Assembly: GCF_950295315.1 (NCBI RefSeq)
Contig: NW_026647596.1
Location: 1 to 64,000, forward strand
Source of the DNA: Erinaceus europaeus
Taxonomy: Eukaryota > Chordata > Mammalia > Eulipotyphla > Erinaceidae
Length of the DNA: 64,000 nucleotides
Direction: 5' to 3'
Positions within the stretch are counted from its first letter, which is position 1. Each line of letters begins with the position of its first letter. Of this stretch, positions 29,783-41,565 are shown piece after piece. A program made the translations under genes and the position numbers. The notes beneath the pieces were generated by a model, which was given only the letters and a program-made list of their open reading frames with translations, was not told the origin of the DNA and searched no databases.

Positions 29783-31570
29783 GTAAGCAGCCATCACATT
29801 TGTCTGACAACAGTTGTTTTTGCTAAATAAGGGATCATCAGTACTCTAGTTTAACTACTCATGATGTAATTACGATCAATTTTAATGTTGCTAATGAGTT
29901 TCAATATCTTTTTAAATTATCTTTATTATTTCCCTGAAAACTGAGGCTCCATTCATTGACAAGTTGTCAGAATTGCCCTTTACATTTTCAGTGATCAGCA
30001 ATGCTACTAGGGATCTTTCGTCAGTTTTTGGTGACAGCTGGAGCTTTGTAATCACAAGTTTACTAGTTTTCTCTCACCTTTTTGTTTGTTTATTTGTTTG
30101 TTTGTTTCCCCCTCTTCAGCAAGGTCCTTGACTAATTCTCATAGGATCCCAATGCACTCCAGGTAGCATTATTTTACACGTAACTTATCTTGTATTTCTG
30201 CTGCTTTTTTCTCCTTGTGTTATTCTGATGAGTGATACCGATTTTGTCTTCATTAATTCTTCCTATCACTGCCAATTTTCTTCTTTGTAGTCAGCATCTC
30301 TTAAAATGTTAAGTAGACTTAGTCTGAATTTGTTGATTTCTCATTCTTCATATGCTTCTTGTCATTTTTCTTTTTAATTGTAAGGCTGACTGAATTTTCT
30401 GTAACATGCACCCTGCCTTCTTCATTTTTTTTTGTTGTTACTTCTCTGTTTTTTTTTTTTTTTTTTTTTCCCTTTGCACTCCCTTTGTCCCCAGTTTTGT
30501 TTTAGGTTGGTTAGGGTGTGGTGGAGCAGAATCCACAGCAACAATGCCTGGGGGATATACAGGAACTGTCAGGGTCTGGGCTCCATGTAATAGACTTGTT
30601 ATTCTGTTCTTTCACCTGTCTCAACATCCATTCTAGTTCCAAGAAAGGCTTTCTGCAGTGTCAGGAAAAGGGTGCCTACCAGTGTCTACCACATCCAGCA
30701 CCTATGTCTGGCCTCTGCAGTCCTGGTCTGTCATAAAAAAACAGTTGGTTCCATTCATTGTTAGACATAATGGCCTTTGAGACAGGTGTCTAGTATCTAT
30801 TATCTCAAACCTTCTACCCACCCTGCAAGGGTATTACTATCTATTATCTGCCAGCCCAGCAAACAGCTTTGATAGTGTAAGAATCTTGTCAGAGAGCACA
30901 TAGCCAGTTAGACTGCAACGCCTCCTTGTCTTTGGGACTTACAGTCTGCTTTGTTTCTACCACAACATGCCCTTCTCTGTCAAATTGAACTTAATACCTG
31001 AGAACTTCTTATTTATGCTTTTTGTTATCTTAATTTAGATTCGATCCTTTGTGTGTTAATTGGTGTTTTAGATGTTCCCTACTGCTGTATCTTAATAATA
31101 TCATTGCTTCATACTCCCTAGAGTCATTCATGTCTCCACACTTGAATCATTAATAATCTCGGCATACTATTTCCTTTGTTCATTGTATTAGAAGCAAGTT
31201 ACTGGTGATTCCTGTTTCCCAGCTTCCTGTTGTAGTAAGAGCAAGACTATGTTAATCATTATGCAGTGTGGTGGCAAACTAATAACAGTAAAATCAAGGT
31301 TATTGATTATTTCCCTTTCAATAGATTACACTTTGTTGTACAGGGTTTTTACATGAATATTTTCCTTTTATTAGGTGTATGTCTTATCTAGAAGCATCTA
31401 CTGATGTTTATATAGAAGTATTATTAATAATGGACTGACTATGAGTTGGGCCAGAACTTTGTAACTTTCATGATATGCTTTCATAGAATGTTTCATAGAA
31501 TACTCACAGTGATTTCATTCTGTAATACAAATAACTCAGCTTACATATTTGAGGTCATTTTATTTATTAT
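29783..31570. other. No recognised feature
   Basis: About 1.8 kb, the longest stretch without a recognised repeat after the Vingi cluster. It has a T-run at about 30450-30470 and (GTTT)n near 30085-30107. No exon, RNA or CDS recognised. Confidence 0.5.
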
Positions 31571-31587
31571 TATTATTATTCAAAATT

Positions 31588-31903
31588 TTTTTGCCTCCAG
31601 GATTATTGCTCGGTGCCTGCACTATGAATCTACTGCACCTGGAGGCCATTTTTCCCATTTTGTTGCTCTTGTTGTAGTTGTTATTGTTGTTATAGCTGTT
31701 GTTGTAGTTAGGTAGGACAGAGAGAAATCAAGAGAGGAGGGAAAGACAGAGGAGATAGAAAGATAGACACCTGCAGACCTGCTTCATCGCTTGCGAAGCA
31801 ACCCCTCTGCAGGTTGGGAGCCAGGGGCTCACACTGGGATCCTTCGGCCGGTCCTTGCGCTTTGTGCCAAGTGCGCTTAACTCACTGCGTTACCACCCAG
31901 CGC
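31588..31903 (-). mobile_element. Type A SINE, long form
   Basis: GCCTCCAGGATTATTGCTCGG, GAATCTACTGCACCTGGAGG, TAGGTAGGACAGAGAGAAATC, CACCTGCAGACCTGCTTCATC. An ATTTT repeat follows at 31904-31930. Confidence 0.88.
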
Positions 31904-32139
31904 CATTTTATTTTATTTTATTTTATTTTTTAATTCTGATTTAGAATAAGTTTTGGTTTGATGTCTACCATTAATTTCTTATCTGCCTTTTATTGCAAGG
32001 CTTGAGGACTCACATTAATTATGTGAAGGGTAGAAAATGCAGAGATATATAAGGGATGAAATAAGTAGCCACCTACTATCCTTCTTTCTAGTGATAACCA
32101 TTATTAATCTTCCTGGTATATTTCTTCCTTTTTAGTACT

Positions 32140-32312
32140 TTTAATATTTTTTTATTTTGGATATAGACAGAAAAATTGAGAGGGGAGGAGAGGTAGAGAG
32201 GGAGAGAGAAAGAGACACCTACCTGTAGCACTGCTTCACTGCTCATGAAGTCCCCCAAGTCCTTGTGCATTGTAATGTGCGCACTCAACCAGACACACCA
32301 CCACCCACCCCC
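32140..32312 (-). mobile_element. Type B SINE, shortened
   Basis: TATTTTGGATATAGACAG, CTTCACTGCTCATGAAG, TTGTGCATTGTAATGTGCGC, CACCACCCACCCCC. The GGTGGGGACCAGG block is deleted. Confidence 0.8.
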
Positions 32313-32321
32313 TACTGTTTC

Positions 32322-32463
32322 TATTTTAAAAGATTTAGTCATTAATGGGAAAGAGCAGGAGAGAGAGAGAGAGAGAGAACCAGAGCATTACTCTGATACA
32401 TGAACTGCCTGGGACAGGAACTCATGCTTGAGAGTCACTTGGCCCACTCTGTCAACTCCCAGG
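32322..32463 (-). mobile_element. Type D SINE
   Basis: AAAAGATTTAGTCATTAATGG, (GA)n, CCAGAGCATTACTCTGATAC, GGAACTCATGCTTGAGAGTC. Confidence 0.75.
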
Positions 32464-32613
32464 TATTGATTTTGGCATCTCTCTCTCTCTCTCTCTCTGT
32501 GCATTTAGTGAGTTTGTGTGTCTTATACTGATGCATTCAACATATAAACATTTCTGTATTCTTTGCCATTTAACATAACAGTAAATAAATTAATCATTAA
32601 TAACAGTTAGGAG

Positions 32614-32910
32614 AGGGCTGGGCAGTGGTACACCTGGTTAAGTGCATATAGTGCTAAGTGCAAGGACCCGTGCAAACATCTAGGTTGGAGACCCTGCTGC
32701 CTACCTGCAGGGGGGACACTTCACAAGCGGCAAAGCAGGTCTGCAGGTGCCTCTTTCCCTCTCTATCTTGACCCTCCCCCTCAGTTTCTTTCTGCCCTAT
32801 CCAATAAAATGGAAAAAAATGGACACCAGGAGTGCTGGATTTATAGTGCCAGCACCAAACCCCAGAGATAACTCTGAAGGCAGAAAAAACAAAACAAACA
32901 AACAAACAAC
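32614..32910 (+). mobile_element. Type A SINE, long form, diverged
   Basis: GGGCTGGGCAGTGGTACACC, CTACCTGCAGGGGGGACAC, AGCAGGTCTGCAGGTGCC, then the 3' module ATGGACACCAGGAGTGCTGG and a (CAAA)n tail. Confidence 0.85.
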
Positions 32911-33034
32911 TTAGGAGCACCAGGACACAACTGTACTGTTAACTATTAACTCCTCCATAAAACGAAAAATAAAGAATTAAAAAAATAAACCACCAAAACA
33001 AACAAACGAAAAACAACTTTATGAGTGTGATGTT

Positions 33035-33600
33035 AATGCAGTATTGTATTTCATAATGTGTATGCACCATGACTTACTAACCTCAGCCCCATTGTTTGGC
33101 CTTTACATTGCTTCCAGTTTCATGAATAATGCTCTTGTGTATCTGAGTGCATCCAACTGTGTCCAGATTGGTTTCATTTAGATTTCTACCTCAATGTGAA
33201 AGTAATAGATCACAAAGTATGACCACTTGAAAAGAACTTGAAGCATAATCCTTGTTTTCACTGAAGTTGAGCCAGTTTCTTTTCCAAGTAGCAGTGGGTG
33301 GGAGGCTGGCATTGTGTGCTTATATATCTAAGTTGATTATCAAAAATTAATGATGCTGTTTCAATTTGCATGTCTTTGATGATCAAGGGAGTTAAACATT
33401 TGAAAAAGTCTGTATGCTAGTGATTATACTTCTTAAAAGAACTCTACTTTTGATCCATCGAAGTCTAGTGTACTTCCTACAACTTATTAGGGATCTTTAT
33501 GTATTTAAGATATTAACCCTTTCTCTATACTTAGGAGAATTATCCTAATTCTGACTTTAACTTCTTGCGTTTGATGTTTACATGTGAATAATTTACTAAT
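33035..33600 (-). mobile_element. Old L1 ORF2 3' region
   Basis: Antisense ORF2 C-terminal landmarks in eroded form: CATTGCTTCCAGTTTCATG, AATAATGCTCTTGTG, CATTTTGCATGTC-like block and ATATTAACCCTTTCTCTATA. No open frame. Confidence 0.55.
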
Positions 33601-33604
33601 CTTA

Positions 33605-33810
33605 AAAAAGTTATTATAATTATTTATTAGAGACAGTCAGAAATTGAGAGGGAAGGGGGAGATAAAGAGGGAGAGAGACAGAGAGATACCTGCTGCCCTG
33701 CTTTACCACTTGTGAAGCTTTCCCCCTGTAGGTGGGAAGTGGGGACTTGAACCTGGGTCCTTGTACATTCCAACAAGTGTGCTCAACCAGGTGCGGCTCC
33801 ACCTGGCTCC
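33605..33810 (-). mobile_element. Type B SINE
   Basis: TTATTTATTAGAGACAGTCAG, GAAGCTTTCCCCCTGTAGG, CTTGAACCTGGGTCC, CTCAACCAGGTGCGGC. Similar flank words TAATCTT/TAATTTTCTAATCTT may be a TSD. Confidence 0.88.
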
Positions 33811-33939
33811 TAATTTTCTAATCTTTATTTAGTATTTTAATTTACCATATAATTATTATATCTTATTGAGTGTATAATATACTATGTTAAAATAAATGAC
33901 TAGTTAATTTAATTTAATTTTAGTTAATTTTTTATTTTA

Positions 33940-35478
33940 AAACATTTTTTTATTTATAAAAAGGAAACAATGACAAAACTATGGGATAACAGTGGTACAA
34001 CTCCACACAATTCCCACCACCAGAACTCTGTATCCCATCACCTCCCCTGATAGCTTTCTTATTCTTTAACTCTCTAGAAGTCTGGACCCAGGGTCATTCT
34101 GGGGTGCAGAAGGTGGAAGGTCTGGCTTCTGTAATTGCTTCCCCAGTGAACATGGGCATTAGCAGGTTGATCCATACTCCCAGCCTGTGTCTTTCTTTCC
34201 CTAGTGGGGTGGGGCTCTTGGGAAGCAGGGCTCCAGGACATATTGGTGGGGTCGTCTGCCCAGGGAAGTACAGTTGGCATCATGTTAGCTTTTGGAACCT
34301 GGTGGCTAAAAAAAGAGTTAACATATAAAGCCAAACACATTGTTGACTAATCATGAACCTAAAAGCTAGAATAGTGCAGATGAAGATTTGGGGTCTCTGT
34401 TTTGAAGATAGCTAGTAGGCCTATTTTAGTTATATTACAAAGGGCCATGACTATACTAGTTTTTTTCCTGATCCTGACATCTAATATGCAGGTGCACCCA
34501 GGTTATTGTCTGGAGAGATGATTTCATGGCTGGGAAAAGGGCTAGGAAGCTGGATCAGGGAAGAGAGTAGCTCCCAAATATGGGAAAGGGGTATAAATAT
34601 TGTTGACTGTAAACCCCATCGATTTGACCCATATTCAGCATAGGTGCCTATGTGACCTTTGCATCTCTGTAGGTCTGAGCTCCCATTCTGTGGTCATAAG
34701 TAGTAATATTCCAAGCTGCCCACCAGGACCCATCTTCCTCAGGTGGTAGAATATGTTCTCCAGCCTTCCTTTGGAGGATGGAACATTCTCTACCATTGTT
34801 GATCCACATTATGGGCAAGGTCCTATGGGGACCCACAAAGGGGTTTATTGTGTTGTTCCTGATGGAGATGACCATTGACAATGGAGAGAGGGATTTATTT
34901 GCAGTCTAGGTCCATCATGTCTGTGTGGGAATCCCAGGACTCCCAGCTAATGGGGTGGCCTGATAGTGACTACAGAGTCATCGTTAAAGTATGCCAGTCT
35001 CTTCCCCTTATTCAGCTTTTGCAGTTCTTACTTTGATAAGGTTAGCTTTGGAGTGACCGAGTGTAATAGGAAGTAGGTGAGGAGGGTATCTAGGTCTAAG
35101 TAGAAACTATTTCATTAGGTACTTTATGATGTCTTTTTAGATTTTTCTACTTGCTTGCTTCATTTATAGTCTCACTGCAGACTATTGTGCACTTTTGTTT
35201 CAGGTATATATTTCCCCCTAATTTATAGATAGATATATGTGTACATATGCCCTATCTCATGGGACCTGGTCTATATCTAGGTTTGGGGGCTTTGTTAGGA
35301 ATTGAACCACCCGAAATGGAATTAAAGAATCCTATGAGAAAGGAAAGGTCTCACTTGAGTAATGAGGTTGAAGGGTTGACATTCCATGCCTGATGTCTCT
35401 GGACACAGTATGAAGTGAAGCATGCCAAGGTGGTACTCATTGCATTGATTAGGTTGGGATTAGAAGGCATAGTATCAT
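33940..35478 (-). mobile_element. K element, longest copy
   Basis: About 1.5 kb in minus orientation; the A-tail complement is at 33940-33960. It carries all landmarks of the shorter copies (GGTGGTGGGAATTGTGTGG, CAATTACAGAAGCCAGACC, TGGGCAGACGACCCC on minus) and extends further 5' to near the GGTATGAATTC at 35479. A 77-codon minus frame (34648-34881) has no domain I recognise. I read it as a 3'-UTR-like segment of an L1 family or a non-autonomous derivative; the exact family is unknown to me. Confidence 0.65.
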
Positions 35479-35479
35479 T

Positions 35480-35935
35480 GGTATGAATTCAGAATGCACC
35501 TATGTTCATAGCACAATTCATAATAGCTAAAATCTGGAAGCAAACCAGATGCCCAACAAGAAATAAATGGCTGAGAAAGCTGTGGTATATTTACACAATG
35601 GAATGCTATGCAGCTGTTAAGAACAATGAACCCTTCTTCTCTGACCCATCTTGGATGGAGCAAGAAGGAATTATATGAAGTGAAACAAGTCAGAAAGACA
35701 GGAACAGAAATTGAGAAAGAAGAACAGAAAGGCATACTCAAAGCAAGATCTGACTGACTGTGGAGTAGGGCACCAAAGTAAAAATCTCTGGGTGGAGGTT
35801 AAGAGTTCAGCTTCACTGAGTAGGGGGATCAGGACACAGTCCTTTGATGATGGGAATGGTGTTTATGTACACTCCTATTGACTTGAGTCTCATAAATCAC
35901 TAATTAATATGAGAGGGGAAAAACTGATTGAATGT
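35480..35935 (+). mobile_element. L1 3' end (ORF2 tail and 3' UTR)
   Basis: AATTCATAATAGCTAAAATC, GGAAGCAAACCAGATGCCC, TGGTATATTTACACAATGG, GGAATGCTATGCAGC encode the L1 'YLHNGMLCSC' type region but with stops. The 3' UTR follows with GTAAAAATCTCTGGGTGG. Confidence 0.85.
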
Positions 35936-36410
35936 CTCAAACTTTTTAATGCACAGACTATAGGCTGACTCAATATGTTCCTTCAGTCTAAGCACTTAAG
36001 ACTTCAAACATGTAATCAGACTGAATTTTAACAGTGGTCTCAAATTGTTAATACATTTCTAATAATGACTTGTTCTTTGAAATGTTGACTCTTAAAAGCT
36101 TAGACCAGGGAGAACAGAAGCAACCGTGTTCTCGTAAAGTTACGGTAGCATTACTTTATAAGACACAGCTATATATAAATAATGTCAAAGGACATAAATT
36201 ATAGTGATGTCATATATGATACATCTATGCACCCAATGAGAAGACATCTAAATACACCAAACATGTATTGAAAGAGTTACAGCAATATATTAATAGCAAC
36301 ACAGTAATAGCAGGGGATTTCAACACACCACTCTTTCAACTTGTCAGATCATCCAGGCAGAAAACCAGTAAAGACATGAGGGAGGTAAATGAGGATATAA
36401 ACTAGAACTA

Positions 36411-36977
36411 TTGAACATTTTCAGAGTCATTCATTCCAAGAAACTGGAATACACATTTTACTCAAGTCCACATGGGTCATTCTCAAGGATAGACCATATG
36501 TTAGGCCATAAAGACAGCATCAGCAAATTCAAGAGCATTGAAGTAATACCAAGCATATTCTCAGACCACAGTGGAATTAAACTAACACTTAACAATCAAC
36601 AAAAGATTAGTAATAGTCCCAAAATGTGGAAGCTCAGCACTACAGTATTTAACAACTACTGGGTCCAAGAGGAAATAAAGGAAGAAATGTCAAAATGTTT
36701 CGATCTTCGATCATTCAATGAAAATGAAGACACAAACTATCAAAATATTTGGAAGACAGCTAAGGCAGTACTGAGAGGGAAGTTCATAGACATACAAGCA
36801 CACATTAGGAAACAAGAAAAAGCACAAATAAACAGCCTGATTGCACATCTTAAAGACCTAGAAACAGAAGAACAAAGGAACCCTAAAGCAACTAGAAGGA
36901 CAGAAATAACTAAAGTTAGGGCAGAAATCAATAACATTGAAAATAAGAAAACCATAGAAAAGATCAACGAAAGTTAA
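36411..36977 (+). pseudogene. L1 ORF2p endonuclease C-terminus and linker
   Basis: A 188-codon open segment. SRIDHMLGHK (near residues 24-34) and SDHSGIKLTL (near 50-60) are the conserved C-terminal motifs of the APE-type L1 endonuclease, including the catalytic SDH triplet. The remaining part is the lysine/glutamate-rich linker (NIWKTAKAVLRGKFIDI). The stop at 36975 breaks the frame before the RT. Confidence 0.9.
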
Positions 36978-37170
36978 TGTTGTTTCTTCGAAAGAGTGAA
37001 CAAAATTGACAAACCTTTAGCCAGACTCACAAAACATAAAGGGGAGAAAACCCACATAAATCAGATCATAAATGAAAGAGGAGATAACACAACAGACACC
37101 ACAGAAATTCAACATATCATCCAAGGCTTCTATGACCAACTATATGCCACCAAGCTAGGAACCTAGAAAA

Positions 37171-37545
37171 ATGGACAATTTCCTAGATACCGACGAACTT
37201 CCAAAATTAAGTAAAGAGGAACTAGATAACATGAACAGACCCATCACAGCTAATGAAATCGGAACAGTTATCAAAAACCTTCCCAAAAATAAAAGTCCTG
37301 GACCATATGGTCTTACAAATGAATTCTACAAAACCTTCAAAGAAGAACTAATATCTCTACTTTTAAAAGTCTTCCAGAAGATTGAAGACACTGGAATACT
37401 CCCTTCCAGCTTCTATGAAGCCAACATCACTCTGATACCAAATGCTGACAGAGACACAACCAAAAAAGAAAATTACAGGCCAATATCTCTGATGAATATA
37501 GATGCTAAAATATTAAACAAAATTCTAGCCAACCAGATGCAATAG
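37171..37545 (+). pseudogene. L1 ORF2p RT N-terminal fragment
   Basis: A 124-codon open segment. [20 protein letters not shown] is the start of the L1 RT domain (the P of SPGP is followed by Tyr instead of the usual Asp), [10 protein letters not shown] and [20 protein letters not shown] are RT motifs. The frame stops at 37543. The downstream FADD motif ([10 protein letters not shown]) is at about 37973, in another frame. Confidence 0.92.
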
Positions 37546-38159
37546 TATATTAAAAAGATTGTTCATCATGACCAAGTGGGGTTTATCCCAGGGATGCAAG
37601 GTTGGTTTAATATAAGTAAATCAATCAACATGATCCACCACATCGATAAAAGCAAACCAAAAACCACATGGTCATATAATTAGATGCAGAGAAAGCCTTT
37701 GACAAAATACAACATCCTTTATGATCAAAACACTACAAAAAATGGGAATAGATGGAAGATAGTGGAGTCTATATATAGCAGACCTACAGCCAACAGCATA
37801 CTCAATGGTGAAAAACTGGAAGCACTTCCCCTCAGATAAGGTACTATACAGGGCTGCCCACTATCACGATTATTATTCAACATAGTGTTGGAAGTTCTTG
37901 CCATAGCAATCAGGCAGGAGCAAGGAATTAAGGGCATACAGATTAGAAGAGAAGCAGTCAAACTCTCCCTATTTGCAGATGACATGATAGTATACATAGA
38001 AAATCCTAAAGGAATCCAGCAAGAAGCTTTTGGATATCATCAAGCAATACAGTAAGATGTCAGGCTATAAAATTAACATTCAAAAGTCAGTGGCATTCCT
38101 CTCTGCAAACACTAAGTTAGAAGAAGTTGAAATCCAGAAATCAATTCCTTTTACTATAG

Positions 38160-38395
38160 CAACAACAACAACAAAATAATATAATAATATAAAAATAATA
38201 TAAAATATATAATAATAATTATATAATATATAATTATATTATATAATATAATCGTATAATATATAATTATATATAATATAAAATATATAAAATATAAACA
38301 ATATAAAATATTATATATAATATATAAATAATATAAAATATTATAAATAATATAAAATAATATAATAAAAATAAAATAATAAACAGAATAAACCT
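38160..38395. repeat. AT-rich expansion inside L1
   Basis: About 235 bp made of ATAATAT/AAAATAT-type units, almost without G or C. It lies where L1 codes for an A-rich Ile-Ala-Thr-Thr-Lys stretch (AGCAACAACAACAAC then AAAATAA). It looks like slippage growth from that A-rich seed. Confidence 0.9.
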
Positions 38396-39104
38396 AAGCA
38401 AAGAAATGTAAGACCTGTATACTGAATATCATGAGTCACTACTCATAATATTCTAAGGATCCCAACACACCCATCCAAAAAGATCTGTGTAAACATATAT
38501 CCTTAGCAGCACAATTTGTAATAGCCAAAACATGGAAGCAATCCAGGTGTCCAACAACAGATAAGTGGCTGAGCAAGTTGTGATTTATATACACACTGGA
38601 ATACTACTCAACTATTAAAAATATTGACTTCACCGTTTTCAGCCGATCTTGGATGGACATTGAAAAATTCATGTTAAGTGAAATAAGTCAGCAACAGAAG
38701 GATGAATATGGGATGATCTCACTTTCAGGCAGAAGCTGAAAAACAAGATCAGAGGAGAAAACACAAATAGAACCTGAACTGGAATTGGTGCATTGCACCA
38801 AAGTGAAAGACTCTGGGGTGGGGTTGGGGAGAATACAGGTCCAAGAAGGATGACAGAGGACCTAGTGGGGGCTGTATTATTATATGAAAAACCGGGAAAT
38901 GTGCATGTCCAAATATTGTATTTACTGTCGAATGTAAAACATAAATTCCCCAGTAAAGAAATTAAAAAAAAAAAGAAGAAAAATGTATTTGCAGAGGGCA
39001 CCATGCATCATGACACTGATAAAGAAACAGATATATTTTTACAAATAATATAAAAATCTCAAGGAGGGCAGTACTGAAGCAAGAACATGTATTTATTTAT
39101 TTGT

Positions 39105-39423
39105 TTATTTATTTACTTTTTTGCCTCCACAGTTATTGCTGGGACTCGGTGACAGCACTACAAATCCACTGCTCCAGGTGGACATTTTTCTCATTTTATT
39201 AGATAGGACAGAGAGAAGTTGAGAGAGGAGAGAGACACACACACCGAGAGATAGAGAGAGAGAAAAAGAGAGAGAGAGAGAGAGAGAGACTTCAGAATTG
39301 CTTCACTGCTTGTGAATCATCCTCCCTCCAGGTGAGGAGCTGGGGACCCAAACTTTGGTCCTTGTATGGTGTCCTTGTGCTTTGTACCATGTGAACCTAA
39401 CTGGGTGTGTCAGTGCCGGCCCC
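39105..39423 (-). mobile_element. Type A/B SINE with (GA)n
   Basis: GCCTCCACAGTTATTGCTGGG, GATAGGACAGAGAGAAGTTG, GA-rich block at 39238-39290, GGTGAGGAGCTGGGGACCC, AACTGGGTGTGTCAGTGCC. Confidence 0.8.
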
Positions 39424-39429
39424 CTAGAA

Positions 39430-40520
39430 AACTTATTTTTTTCATCGAAAGATTGTAATTTAGCATACACAGATTCAGGCAGAAACTAAGAAGTACCTCA
39501 TAGAAGGCCAAAAGGCAGATTTTAGATTTTGAAAAGTTTATTTCTATTAACTTTTATTACTTGAATGGGAAGAATAGAGGTAATTTTTTTAAAGTTAATT
39601 AGTGCTAACAAGCTTAAGCTATTCTTGGCTGTATATAATTGGCTACTGATTCTGGCCTCTGGCAACTGTCCACAATGATCAGTCCTCTTGATCAAGATGT
39701 TCATTCTCTTGTTGATTTCTTCTTAAATAGCTATTAGTGAGCAGTTGCCTTTCTGGCCTAGTCTAAAGGCCCAGCTCAATTTTAGCATGAGAGCAAAGGT
39801 GGTGGTTCCTCTGGCCCCATTTAAAAATGGCTCTGCTTATGTCAAGTTCTCACAATTTGCTAATTATAAGTCATGGCTTTCAGGTATTTTCTTCCTCTTC
39901 AGCACATAGTCTGTGAAAGGTTGCTTTGTTTGTTTAATGGCATGAAGGTGATCTTAGGATAGGAGTGAACATCTACAGGTTTTTCTTCTTTCTTTTTTCC
40001 CTTCCAGTTCAAAATATGTTTCATATACTTAAAGAAGTGCTAGTAGATTATGTTATGTATACTTCAAACAAGCATTTCTTTCCTGAAGCACCATGTCTGC
40101 TTGGGGGGACATTTCATTTTAATGATCTCTCCTATGAATTAGGTTTGACGAGGTCACTAGCTGCTCTTGCAGCGACAGTCAAAGACCTTGGAAATTTGCC
40201 TGTGTCTTTAGGTCTGATTTAATGCTCCAAACCAGTATAGCAATTAGCAGTGTTCAGCTTCTTAAGGAAATAGTGCGTTTTTGTTAACCTAATGTAATCT
40301 AATTTACTGCCCTATTTTATTACCATTGGAGAAAGCACAATCTTCTATGGCATGGGTCTAGTGCGATTAGGCCATGGAGTAGTGTTGTGGAAGCTTCAAA
40401 GTATCCTGAAGGAGCTTCTAGACTTTCAGCGTTGGGAGGAGATTTTAGGAAAAGAAAGGTGACTGGAAAAGGAGACTATCTGTAGGTCTCAGTTCCCAGT
40501 AACATCAGTAGATTTAAGAG
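39430..40520. other. No recognised feature
   Basis: About 1.1 kb without a repeat I can name. A pyrimidine tract and CAG lie at 39986-40008 (splice-acceptor-like), but no long open frame or donor-type context supports an exon; the 85-codon frame at 39965 has no recognised domain. Confidence 0.5.
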
Positions 40521-40526
40521 AATGAG

Positions 40527-40653
40527 CTAGAGGGTCAGATGGTGGCACATCTGGTAGAGCACATGCTGCCATGCTCAACGACCCAGGTTCAAAACATAGG
40601 CCACACCTGCAGTACAGGGAGGCTTCATGGGCAGTATAGCAGTGCTGCAGGTG

Positions 40654-40695
<42 letters not shown>

Positions 40696-40805
40696 CTTTT
40701 GTCCTCTCTTAGAGACAGGAAAAATGAGAAAAGGGCCACAGGGAGTGATAGACTTGTGCAAGCACTGAGTCTGAGCAATAACCCTGGTTGCAAAAAGAAA
40801 AAAAA
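40527..40805 (+). mobile_element. SINE (type B head, type A-like 3' module) with (CT)n
   Basis: GAGGGTCAGATGGTGGCACA, CCAGGTTCAAAACATAGG, CTGCAGGTGTCTCTCTTTC, (CT)n at about 40660-40692, then AAGCACTGAGTCTGAGCAAT and CCCTGGTTGC. Confidence 0.85.
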
Positions 40806-41039
40806 TGATCCAGAAAAATGACACAGTTCTGCCTCTGCTTGAGATATTTCTGTTGTTGTTTGCTGTACAAGGTGTAGGAGAAGATCAAGAGTGAGACTTT
40901 AAGCAGTGTAGGTCTCACTAGTGGATCCAAACTCCTGCAATATTTGTTGGATTTCTCTCTTGTGCCTTAGAAAATATAACTGAAAATTCTCTATTAGTGA
41001 CTCCATAGTATTTACAAAAGTACATGATTATGATTACTA

Positions 41040-41565
41040 GAGTATAGCTCCTCCACATTTCACCTACCACTGAAGTACTGTGTCCCTCACACCATCAGTG
41101 ATAACCAACATACTTCTTACAAAGTCTGAAAGACAAATTGGTGACTTATTTTTGGTTGTTGTTGTTGTTTGCTTTTGAAAGTTCATGTTTTTTAATTTTC
41201 TAGATTCTACATTTGAGTGAAACTATCTAGTAGTTGTCTTTCACTTCCATACTTAATTCACTAGGCATAATCACCTCCAGTTCTACCCGTTTTTTCCCAA
41301 AGGACACACATACCACCTCTTAGTAGTATTTAATTAAATATATATATCCCATAAATTCTTTTTCCAGTTTTCTGTTGGTGAACCCGTAAATTACTTTAAT
41401 ATTTTGGCTATGATGCAACTGAACATAGGGGTGCGTATGTCTCTTTGATTATTGTTTTATATGCTTTGGATAAATGCCCAAGAGTAGTATTGCCGGATTA
41501 CAAGGCATATCCAGTTTTATTTAAAGACTCTCCATGTGAAAAATATGATTTTTTCAGGCATTGAA
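41040..41565 (-). mobile_element. Old L1 ORF2 3' part
   Basis: Antisense: CATAATCACCTCCAGTTC, CCCATAAATTCTTTTTCC, GGCTATGATGCAACTGAAC, AAGAGTAGTATTGCCGG. Parallel to 46040-46900 and 57900-58452. No open frame. Confidence 0.7.

Larger units (their letters stand above)
36180..38975 (+). mobile_element. L1 with internal deletion
   Basis: Plus-oriented L1 starting inside the endonuclease and ending with the 3' UTR and A-tail at about 38960. Order: endonuclease C-terminus, linker, RT N-terminal half, FADD-type RT motif near 37973-37990, AT-rich expansion (38160-38395), then a jump from the thumb region (GACCTGTATACTGAATATC at about 38411) to the extreme ORF2 C-terminus (CCATCCAAAAAGATCTGTG at about 38471). 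Some 1.5 kb of ORF2 between those points is missing. Frameshifts and stops throughout. Confidence 0.88.

Noticed and set aside
39965..40222. Possible exon after a pyrimidine tract and CAG
   Set aside because: The frame is only 85 codons, without a recognised domain or clear donor; too weak without alignment.
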